From: Oehlia diaphana
Lineage: Eukaryota > Glomeromycota > Glomeromycetes > Glomerales > Glomeraceae
Assembly: GCA_003833135.1 (NCBI GenBank)
Contig: QZLH01001485.1
Location: forward strand, 10,196 to 26,460
Length of the DNA stretch: 16,265 nt
Direction of reading: 5' to 3'
The notes under the pieces were generated by a model. It had not been told where the DNA came from, did no database searches, and worked only from the letters and a program-made list of their open reading frames with translations. Each line of letters starts with the position of its first letter. Position 1 is the stretch's first letter. The translations under genes were made by a program, and so were the position numbers. This document shows positions 9,661 through 16,265 of this stretch, one piece after another.

Positions 9661-10497
9661 ATGAATACAGAAGAAAATGACTTAGATCTTTACGAACTTC
9701 TTGGAGTTAATTACAATAGTACGAAAGAAGAAATCGATAAAGCATATCGTCGTAAAGCTATAAAATTTCATCCCGATAAAAATCGAGATAACGTAGAAGC
9801 AGGTTTGTTATTGTGTTATACCGCTCTTAATAGATTGACAATTCATTTATTTTATATAATGTCCAAATAGCTACAAAATTTTTTCACCAAATATCGGCTG
9901 CTTATAAAACTTTAACCGATCCGCAGAAAAAATTAGAATATGATAAAATTCATAAAGCAAAGATTGAGAGTAAGAAGAGATTTGAAAAGCTGGATGCTAA
10001 ACGAAAGGCTTTGAAAGAAGGTAATTTGGTTTGCTATATTATGCTATTGTTATTTACTTAGTTACTTACATAAATTTATTATTAAAGAACTTGAAGAAAG
10101 AGAGAAAGCCGTAAAACAATCAAAAAAGACACCGGTTTATACACAAGAATCTTGCGAGGCAAAGATTGAACGGATCAAGGAGGAAACAGCCCGAAGAAGA
10201 CGAGAAAGAGAAGAAAAATTGCGACTATCAGCTGATCAAAGATCAAAAGCATCAACAACATATAGAACCAATTTGACACCACCATCATCATCAAAAAATT
10301 CCATTAAAGTTCCTGGACCTTCTGTAAGTTTTAATCTATCATTATTTTATTATAAAAACTTTTTATGTGTCGTTAGTGATTGTATTCTTTTATAGAAGCC
10401 ACTATTTGGATATAGACAAGGAAGTGATTTTGAATCAATTGTTTTGAATAAAATGATTGAACAAGGAAAATTAGAAAAAGAAAAACAACAAAGTTAA
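9661..10497 (+). CDS. J-domain protein of the DNAJC17/Cwc23 type, RRM absent, 4 exons
   Basis: Exons 9661-9802, 9871-10020, 10088-10323 and 10396-10497 with GT..AG introns give 209 aa. The N-terminal J domain (about residues 8-75: [22 protein letters not shown] with HPD at 37-39, then [18 protein letters not shown]) would stimulate an Hsp70. It is followed by a [15 protein letters not shown] region, a charged Arg/Glu-rich helix (about 97-150) and a C-terminal [13 protein letters not shown]. This order matches DNAJC17/Cwc23, J-proteins associated with the spliceosome in the nucleus. Family members I recall have an RRM between the charged helix and the C-terminal motif, and about 290-300 aa. 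Here a short Ser/Pro/Thr linker stands in its place, and the 72-nt last intron is too small to hide the domain. It lies downstream of BRE1 in the same orientation with its own spacing. A different small J-protein is the alternative. Confidence 0.85.
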
Positions 10498-12036
10498 CAG
10501 TTAGAGGGAGTTATTAGATAGTAGTAATCAGTAATAATTAGTAATAATTTATTGGTAATGTCATTAATAATTGCAGGTATTTAAGATTATATTTTAAATA
10601 TATTAATTTTCTTTGAAATTTTTAGAATTTAGATGTTTGAATTTTTCTAATAGTTTATAAAACATTCTTGTTATAAAATTAATCCATTAAAAATATATTT
10701 TGGTTTAATTTAAAAGCCTTTTTATCTTTTTATATATTTGAATAACTACCATATTGTTTTTTCAAATCCATTAAAATTGTATATATATATATATATATAT
10801 ATTATAAAATAAGTTAAAATATATTAATAAGTATTTATAAATTGTAAAATGACATTCTTTAGGTTGCTGTAATGTTAAAATTTACATTTATATTATTATT
10901 TATTATATTTTATTAGTAAAGTGGAAATTGAACTCTTATTTACTTAAATAATTATGTAATTAGATTATATAATAATAATTATATAATAGGATAAAAGATT
11001 TTCTTAGAGAATTTTATATAAATAAATAATTAAAAGAATTATAAATTATAGAAGAATAGTTAAAATTATAAATTATAATAAATTATAATAATATAATCAA
11101 AACTCTTTCTGATTACATTTATAACTGTTTTTTTTCAATAATAATTTTTTTATTTTTTTTTTATTTTTTTAAATATTTTCTTTAAACTTCTTTATATTTT
11201 AAATATATTTTCTTGTTTAATATTTTTTTTTTTTTGAACTGGATAAAATTTTAACTTGAAGGTAATTAACAAAAAAGTTGGACTAAAAGTATATTAAAAT
11301 AAGAATATAAAGATAGAATATATATTATAAAAGATAATAACTTTTAAGTAACAACATTATGATAACTATCAAACAGCTTTAGAAATACCTTTAGTAAAAA
11401 CTTTGAACATGAAAAAAGCTTACATCACTGATTATTGAAAAAAAAAACAAGAAGACAAGAAGTAAGAAAATGAAGAGCAAGAATTAAGAATATAATAATA
11501 AAGTTAAAAAAGTTAGAAGTGTTTTTGTAAAATGATTCCTTAACATTGTCAGAATTTATAGAGCTGTTAAGAATGTGAAAAAAAAGTAATATCGCTTTTT
11601 ATAAAGATATGATAAATCCAAGAAAAGTAAAAGATAAATTGAAGATAGTAATTTTCTAAAGGATCTTGATTATTAAATAAAATAGGATCCTAAACAGTAT
11701 ATATATAGATAACAAGAATGGTCAAAATTTTTATAATAGCTTTACACAAGGTTTTTTATTAAGATAATAAATAAGCAAACTCAATATGTAACTTCACAAA
11801 TTACCTAAAAATAAGCAATCTAATTATATAACTTTATAATATCATATTTTATAAAAATTATTTGATCAAATTTTTTTACATTTATAATTTACAATTTTCG
11901 TTTTTTTCAATAGTAATATCATCTTAGCTAAAAAATATCTGTCTTAGTAATTTTTTTTATCTCCTATTAATTTTTACATATTAGTATATTATCATTCCTA
12001 TTATATAATGCATTAAAAATAAGCAATTGTAACATA
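10498..12036. other. 1.5-kb extremely A+T-rich non-coding stretch
   Basis: No reading frame of note, RNA gene or transposon end could be supported. Content is A/T homopolymers, TAAT/TTATAAAT-type simple sequence, a purine-rich strand around 11430-11520 and several AAAATAAGCAA short repeats (about 11808, 12015). The first ~200 bp would be the 3' UTR of the J-protein gene. Confidence 0.5.
10780..10803. repeat. (TA)n microsatellite
   Basis: An uninterrupted alternating TA run of about 24 bp, a likely polymorphic or slippage-prone site. Confidence 0.9.
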
Positions 12037-12038
12037 TA

Positions 12039-12173
12039 CAGTAGCAGCCAAAATAAACGCATCAAAGTTTTTAATTTCTTAAATCACGTGTTTATCGATC
12101 AAAACAAATCTGTTTGGTCTAAAATTTTCAAATTAAGTAATATAAATATTGATCTTCAAAATATATAAAATTT
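12039..12173 (+). repeat. Left terminal inverted repeat of the Tc1 element
   Basis: The outer end CAGTAGCAGCC, followed by about 125 bp matching the reverse complement of the right end with small differences, up to the ATATATAAA(A)TTTTA block, after which similarity is lost. Confidence 0.88.
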
Positions 12174-12228
12174 TACCCTATTGGTACACAAAAAATTGAG
12201 TTACGTTACTCTTTTTCCCCAAACTATA

Positions 12229-12248
12229 ATGCGTTTTTTTAGCACTTT
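12229..12248 (-). repeat. Inner copy of the Tc1 terminal motif, left side (inverted)
   Basis: The minus strand reads AAAGTGCTAAAAAAACGCAT, a near match to the terminal GCAGCCAAAATAAACGCAT and to the inner right copy at 13734. It points opposite to the outer left end, about 190 bp inside it. This suggests a second transposase-binding site or the remnant end of a fused shorter element. Confidence 0.65.
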
Positions 12249-12369
12249 GTAAAAAAAAGAAAAAATTAAATAATAAAAGAAAATTTTATTAAAATTGTTT
12301 AATAAAATTTTGCAAAAAATTATTTTTTCCGCTTATATTAATTAAAAAAATGTATTTTTTTATATTAAT

Positions 12370-13656
12370 ATTATTAAGGTTCAGCTAACTAATAAGCAGA
12401 GAGCGCAAGCAATTATTTTGCTTGAAAGTAGTTTTACTACAAGAGAAATTGCACAATCAGTTGGTTGTAAAAGTCATACAATGATTTTAAGACTTAAAAA
12501 AAAGTATGAAGAAACAGGTAATGTGAAAAACAAACCAGGTGCAGGTCGTCCACTTAAGTTAAATGAGCGGGATGAACGTAATATTATTAGACGTCTAATG
12601 ACAAAAGAATGTTTAAACGCGGTTCAACTTCAAAAATTATTGAAAACTAATGATAATGTTAAGGTTAGCAGCAATACTGTATGTAAAGTTTTATGAAGAA
12701 ATGGATTGATAGCTCGAGTAAAGTGAAAAAAACCACTTCTGTCCAAAAAATATCATGAAAATCATTTAAAATTTGCAAAAAGGTATAAGGATTGGACAAT
12801 AAGTGACTGGAACAAGGTAGTATGATCAGATGAGTCCAAATTTCAAATATTTGGTTTAGACGGATGATAGTATTGCTGAAAAAAACCAGAAGAGCCACTT
12901 CAAGATGCTTATGTTAAACTAACTGTTAAGTTTGGTGATGGGTCAGTTTTTGTTTGGGGGTGTTTGACGTCTCTTGGCATTGGTTATCTTTAAGATTGCT
13001 TGTCTAAATCTCTTCAAAATCTTACAATTAGTTTCGTCAAAATTTTACTATAGATTTATTATAGTTTCGGCAGAGTTTTGACAGTTTTGGCATTTATAAT
13101 AAGTTTTGGCAGTGTCGCCTTTCTCCAGAGTTTTGCCAGCTTTTTGATATAACTTTAATATAGTTTCAGCAGAATTTCACTTTTTGGCAAAATGCCATCT
13201 TGCCTAAACCCCTAGGTTTTGGCAAGCAACCTTAGTTATCTTTATAAAATTGATAGAGGGCTTGATGCAGAACTTTATCAAAAAATTTTTGATGAAGATT
13301 TCATGGAGACTTTAGATTATTATGAATTAGATGCTGGGGACATTATTTTCATGCAAGATAATGATCCTAAGCATACCGCTTTACTAATTAAGTAATGGTT
13401 TAAAGATAATCATATAGAAGTTTTACCTTGGCCACCTCAGTTATCAGATTTAAATCCTATTGAGCATTTGTGGAATGATATAAACTATCATATCAGATCA
13501 TTAGATATCGAAATTAGAGGTAAAGATATGCTTTGGGAGCATGTTTCAAAAATATGAAATGAGACTACATTAGAAACATGTACTAAGCTAATAGAAACAA
13601 TGCCAGAAAGAATTAATGATGTTATTAAGGCAAAGGGAGGTTATACTCGATGGTGA
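12370..13656 (+). pseudogene. Tc1/mariner DD34E transposase, broken by eight stops and an insertion
   Basis: Cut-and-paste transposase. The frame is readable from about 12370 (no in-frame ATG remains; text begins VQLTNKQRAQAIILLE). It shows an N-terminal helix-turn-helix pair (FTTREIAQSVGCKSHT; then a GRPLKL linker), and the DDE core with first Asp in SDESKF (codon 12829), second Asp in QDNDPKHT (13357) and Glu in NPIEHLW (13462). There are exactly 34 residues between the last two, the DD34E signature. The natural stop follows GGYTRW at 13654-13656. In-frame stops: TGA 12694, 12724, 12823, 12865, 12877, 13555; TAG 12868; TAA 13393. All can be explained by C:G-to-T:A changes from TGG, CGA, CAG or CAA; for example 12823 falls at the conserved Trp before SDE. 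A 244-bp MITE plus 8-bp duplication interrupts it after codon 12988. Total insertion length is a multiple of three. Confidence 0.93.
12992..13235. mobile_element. 244-bp hAT-like MITE inserted in the transposase
   Basis: Bounded by the direct repeat TTATCTTT (12984-12991 and 13236-13243), an 8-bp duplication typical of hAT elements. The ends are imperfect inverted repeats AAG(A/G)TTGCTTG(T/C)C(T/A)AAA, with the right end two bases longer. The interior repeats GTTTTGGCA-like motifs in both orientations, which would let it fold. It has no ORF. Removing the insert and one repeat copy joins the coding frame exactly at the Gly-Tyr-Leu-Tyr-Lys-Ile position of the transposase, confirming it as an insertion. 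A 9-bp duplication (TTATCTTTA, Mutator-like) is a less likely reading. Confidence 0.88.
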
Positions 13657-13733
13657 AGAGTATTTTGATAAATTTTTTATTAGTATTAATTTAGTTTTTT
13701 TTAATTTTTTTAATAAATTTATTATATTAAATA

Positions 13734-13754
13734 AAAGTGCCAAAATAAACGCAT
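13734..13754 (+). repeat. Inner copy of the Tc1 terminal motif, right side (inverted)
   Basis: AAAGTGC followed by CAAAATAAACGCAT: the 17-base GCCAAAATAAACGCATC is identical to the outer left end in direct orientation, hence inverted relative to the outer right end about 190 bp away. It mirrors the inner left copy at 12229-12248. Confidence 0.8.
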
Positions 13755-13810
13755 CAGCGTTTTGACAAATAATTATGTGATTAAAATGATCTGCTTTATT
13801 AAATTACATT

Positions 13811-13945
13811 AAAATTTATATATTTTAAAGATCATCATCTATATTACTTAATTTAAAAATTTTAGACCAAACAGATTTGTTTTGATCAACAAACATGTGA
13901 TTTAAGAAATTAAAAACTTAGGTGCGTTTATTTTGGCAGCTACTG
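13811..13945 (-). repeat. Right terminal inverted repeat of the Tc1 element
   Basis: The reverse complement of the left end, ending GGCAGCTACTG next to the TA target duplication. It has scattered substitutions relative to the left copy (for example CACATG for CACGTG). Confidence 0.88.
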
Positions 13946-13947
13946 TA

Positions 13948-14280
13948 ACTTTTCAAAAATTCTATGAAAATAAATAAATAAAAAATATGATATTAGCAAA
14001 AAATATCTCTAATTTTATGCAAATCTAATCTCTAACTGTGGCTAAAATAGCATGTAACTAAGCAAATAATATTATTATCTATTCATATTTGCTCAGGGTT
14101 CCTGCTTACTTATAATAAAGATCACTGTAGAAAATTGGTCTTTACTAATAATTTTTACCTTACTTTTTTTTTAAATTCTATTAATTAATTAGCTAAAAAG
14201 AAAAAAAATATAATAATGTAATATAAAATTTTCTTTTATAGTAAAATCTGTAAAAAATTTTATATATGATTTTTACCTTA
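13948..14280. other. Non-coding A+T-rich sequence, nothing recognised
   Basis: No open frame, RNA gene or element end can be supported between the Tc1 element and the tandem array. T-rich tracts ending TTTTATAG near 14241 resemble an intron 3' end and may be a worn outer unit of the array. Confidence 0.4.
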
Positions 14281-14284
14281 GGTT

Positions 14285-14990
14285 TAGGAGTGACCTATCT
14301 TATAAATAAGTAGGATTCTGTCCTAAATACTAACCAAATCCCAGGGGTTAGTTTTGAAAAAAAATTCAAAACTATTTAAAAAAAATGTTTATTAACATTT
14401 TTTTTTTATTTCTTTTATAGAAAAATGATTCTGACTTGAATACCAGATCCCAAAGGTTAGTTTCAAACTTGTTTTTAAAACTTTAATAAAAAATGTTTAT
14501 TTTAACGTTTTTTTTATTATTTTGTAAGGAAATGGTTCTGAAGTTGGATACTGAATCCATAGGTTAGTTTTGAAAATTTTTTTTAAAACTATTAAAAAAA
14601 CATTTTCTAACATTTTTTTTTACTATTTTATTATAGGGATCAGTTCTGAAGTTGGATACCAAATCCAATAGGTAAGTTTCAAAATTTTTTTTACAACTTT
14701 TAAAAAAAACGTTAATAAATATTTTTTTATTATTTTATTATAGGAATCGGCACTGATATATGTACTGATTCAAATAGGTTAGTTTCAAAAAATTTTTTCA
14801 AAACTATTAAAAAAAATAGGTTTAACATTTTTTTTATTATTCTATTATAGGAAATCAACTCCAAGTTTGATACTGAATTCCATATGTAAGTTTTGAATTT
14901 TGAAACTATTAAAAAAACGGTAATAACCATTTTTTTTATTTCTTTTGTAATAAATTGACTACAACCTGAATATCAGATCCCAGATAAAGT
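14285..14990 (+). repeat. ~107-bp tandem array whose units look like mini-exons between splice sites
   Basis: GTTAGTTT/GTAAGTTT donor-like starts occur at 14347, 14456, 14563, 14672, 14778 and 14886, spaced 109, 107, 109, 106 and 108 bp, with a decayed unit about 100 bp further. Before each lies a 34-35-nt more GC-rich block (14421-14455, 14529-14562, 14637-14671, 14744-14777, 14851-14885), itself preceded by a T-rich tract ending TTATAG or GTAAG. The blocks share TTCTGA(A/C)(G/T)TTG(G/A)ATAC and a following (A/G)ATCC(C/A) motif. They resemble exons and the A/T-rich spacers (about 73 nt) resemble introns of the size used by the nearby genes. Joined blocks do not give a long open frame in the frames I tried, so coding is doubtful. 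Possibilities are a spliced non-coding RNA, a decayed repeat-protein gene or a plain minisatellite. Confidence 0.75.
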
Positions 14991-15412
14991 TTCAAAAGTA
15001 TACTAAGAAAAACATAATAATATTAGTAGTATTTCTAATTTTATATTTTTAATAATTAATAAATTTAAATTATTATATGAAATTATTGTAAAATATCAAA
15101 TAAATTTAAATAAAATGTTTGCTAATAAATTAATCAAAAGTTATCAATCAGTATACTGATATATCAAATAGTAAATATCTTATTGGTAACTATTGATACC
15201 CGATTATACTCTATTTGAATGATTGGAACCTGTAATACCCTGATTGTACTCTATTGAATATTCTAATTGGTACCTGAGTATCCTCCTTTTGTACCATTTT
15301 TTGGTAGCAATTAGGTTTACCAATTGGTGAAAATTTTTAAAAAAATAGGGACAAATCAGATGGAATTCATAAGTCACCCGATTGGTCTCCAATTTGGCAT
15401 CGTTCGACTAGT
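14991..15412. other. Non-coding stretch with a two-copy ~43-bp direct repeat
   Basis: TATTGATACCCGATTATACT (from 15191) followed by CTATTTGAATGATTGGAACCTG is repeated, diverged, from about 15232 (AATACCCTGATTGTACTCTA, ending AATTGGTACCTG at about 15275). A minus-strand frame of 62 codons spans part of it (15392-15204) but has no family resemblance and covers the repeat, so I do not call a gene. Confidence 0.45.
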
Positions 15413-15444
15413 GTTAATTAACAATTAATTAATGGTTAATTAAC
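15413..15444. repeat. Paired GTTAATTAAC palindromes
   Basis: The 10-bp palindrome GTTAATTAAC occurs at 15413-15422 and 15435-15444 with AATTAATTAATG between them, so the whole 32 bp is nearly self-complementary. Function unknown; a simple hairpin or cruciform-prone site. Confidence 0.7.
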
Positions 15445-15598
15445 ATTTTATAATTTTGGCTAAAGTCACTAAATTATTGTTAATTCAGACTAAACTTAAT
15501 ATTAATGGCCTAAACTATTCATTTTATTGTATAAATTTTTATTTATAAATTATAATATATCATTTAAAATTTATTTTATTATCAAAAATTAAAATATT

Positions 15599-15739
15599 TC
15601 ATTCATCAGCTATTAAATCTGTAATATTTAACTTCAATCCAATTAATCTATTATCATCTGAATTATTGTTATTATTATTATCACTACACATACCATTATC
15701 ACTATCATTATTATTATCATTATCATTCTCATCAATTGT
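15599..15739 (-). CDS. Possible 3' coding exon with an Asn/Asp-rich tract (uncertain)
   Basis: On the minus strand an open stretch of 46 codons runs from 15739 to TGA at 15601-15599. The first half is an Asp/Asn/Ser low-complexity tract (ENDNDNNNDSDNG), made by ATC/ATT trinucleotide repeats on the plus strand. The second half is more protein-like (RLIGLKLNITDLIADE). There is a TAA directly upstream in frame and no ATG in frame, so if real it must be a terminal exon, for example joined after the AG at 15729-15728. It may equally be a microsatellite read by chance. Confidence 0.25.
   Translation of the reverse strand, partial: TIDENDNDNNNDSDNGMCSDNNNNNNSDDNRLIGLKLNITDLIADE
15660..15733. repeat. 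ATT/ATC trinucleotide-rich simple repeat
   Basis: Mixed TTATTATTATC and ATCATTATC units over about 70 bp form an interrupted trinucleotide microsatellite. It overlaps the uncertain minus-strand exon. Confidence 0.8.
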
Positions 15740-15919
15740 TTAATGATCATGTATTAATTTATTTTAAACCCCCTTTGTATATCCAAAGATTTTATAAATA
15801 AAAACCAAATTTTTTACATGATCATTTTGTAAACAATTATAAATTTTATTATGAATAAATAATCTGAAAGTTAAAAATTTCTTTCTGCAGCTGCAAATAA
15901 CATTAGAATTAAAAGAATT

Positions 15920-16265
15920 TTAATGGCTAACGTCATCGGTCTGGGTGTGGGTTTGTACCTCACCCACCTTGGCCAAGGCCTCGCAGTACTTACATCCCCC
16001 CTTCGGGGGTAATCCCAGCAATACAGCCAGAAGAGGCTCAAAGAGTCTCGCCAGATATCAATAAGGGGGAGGACCTTTAGGTCTGACCCTCTATATCCAC
16101 CTACATCTGTCTCCTATCTGTCTCAACATCTGTCTCTATATAACATACTCTTCATCCTATCAGAAAGAAGAATAAAGAGGAAAAGAGGGGGGTAAGACAG
16201 ATGTGACAGATGTGACAGATATTTTAAAAAGTTATACAGAATTTTTTCAAAAAAAACTTTTATTT
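15920..16265. repeat. GC-enriched dispersed-repeat candidate with strong hairpins
   Basis: Composition changes sharply near 15920. From there the sequence holds a GTGGGT/ACCCAC stem (about 15945-15966), the 12-bp palindrome CCTTGGCCAAGG (15967-15978) and a CCCC-TTCG-GGGG hairpin with a cUUCGg loop (15998-16009). It then has three (C/T)ATCTGTCT copies (16104, 16115, 16127) facing AGACAGATG and two ACAGAT copies (16195-16220), an imperfect inverted repeat. TGGCTAACGTCATCGG (15923) and GGTTTGTACC (15950) loosely resemble pol III A and B boxes but are closer together than usual. No ORF is seen. I infer a SINE-like or LINE-end repeat that continues beyond the window. I cannot place it in a named family. 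Confidence 0.5.

Larger units (their letters stand above)
12039..13945 (+). mobile_element. Complete but inactive Tc1/mariner transposon (1,907 bp)
   Basis: TIRs begin CAGTAGC(A/T)GCCAAAATAAACGCA at 12039 and end with the reverse complement at 13945. The inverted repeats stay closely similar for about 135 bp (shared TTTTTAATTTCTTAAATCAC and CAAATCTGTTTGGTCTAAAA). TA flanks both ends (12037-12038, 13946-13947), the standard Tc1/mariner target duplication. Inside is one transposase reading frame, disabled by nonsense codons and a nested MITE. TIR divergence of a few percent and eight stops suggest an old copy, though it would still be bindable in trans if an active relative exists. Extra inner copies of the terminal motif are described separately. 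Confidence 0.93.

Noticed and set aside
10498..12036. Possible CRISPR or regular repeat array in the A+T-rich stretch
   Set aside because: Only irregular simple-sequence similarity is present; no fixed-length repeat/spacer pattern. A fungal nuclear context also makes CRISPR implausible.
12665..12898. Minus-strand 77-codon frame
   Set aside because: It is antisense to the transposase pseudogene and has no independent protein features.
14730..14930. Minus-strand 66-codon frame
   Set aside because: It spans two units of the tandem array and their A/T-rich spacers; low-complexity hydrophobic translation only.
15204..15392. Minus-strand 62-codon frame
   Set aside because: It covers a two-copy direct repeat, has no family resemblance and no splice or promoter support.

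Overview
The window looks like nuclear DNA of a filamentous fungus, most likely an arbuscular mycorrhizal fungus (Glomeromycotina, Rhizophagus-like). That rests on four things: extreme A+T richness, many short GT..AG introns (about 65-170 nt), a fungal-type Bre1 gene, and heavy loading with decayed transposons. The lineage is an inference; no marker gene proves it.

Layout. (1) Positions 1-475 hold the 5' end of a minus-strand gene of unknown function that runs off the left edge. (2) Positions 560-3000 are repeat-rich. They contain a 93/73-bp higher-order tandem repeat, a four-copy 44-bp repeat built on the same core motif, scattered core remnants, a decayed minus-strand coding remnant and a four-copy 50-bp minisatellite. 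(3) Positions 3047-3623 are a pseudogene of a dispersed, probably transposon-derived family. (4) Positions 3966-4987 are a long fold-back (palindromic) element with TA target duplications. A 259-bp Tourist-like MITE with TAA duplications is nested in it. (5) Positions 5414-9269 hold an intact 14-exon BRE1 gene (H2B E3 ubiquitin ligase, about 887 aa with a C-terminal RING). (6) Positions 9661-10497 hold a 4-exon J-domain gene of the DNAJC17/Cwc23 type that lacks the usual RRM. (7) Positions 12039-13945 are a complete but dead Tc1/mariner transposon. Its DD34E transposase carries eight nonsense codons and a 244-bp hAT-like MITE with an 8-bp duplication. (8) Positions 14285-14990 are a ~107-bp tandem array in which each unit looks like a 34-35-nt mini-exon between splice sites. 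(9) Positions 15920-16265 are a relatively GC-rich repeat with strong hairpins.

The two intact genes are ordinary nuclear housekeeping functions: histone H2B ubiquitination during transcription, and a spliceosome-associated J-protein. They lie head to tail, and each has an ATCAC(G/A)TGAT palindrome upstream of its start. Everything else is repeat or transposon material. A recurring theme is that nearly every premature stop in the three decayed coding regions can be explained by a C:G-to-T:A transition (TGG to TGA/TAG, CAA/CAG to TAA/TAG, CGA to TGA), whereas the two host genes are open throughout. This suggests methylation- or RIP-like mutation of repeats. I see no CRISPR array, tRNA or rRNA gene and no convincing wholly new system. 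The most unusual structures are the splice-site-bearing tandem array, the nested fold-back element and the bipartite inverted ends of the Tc1 element.
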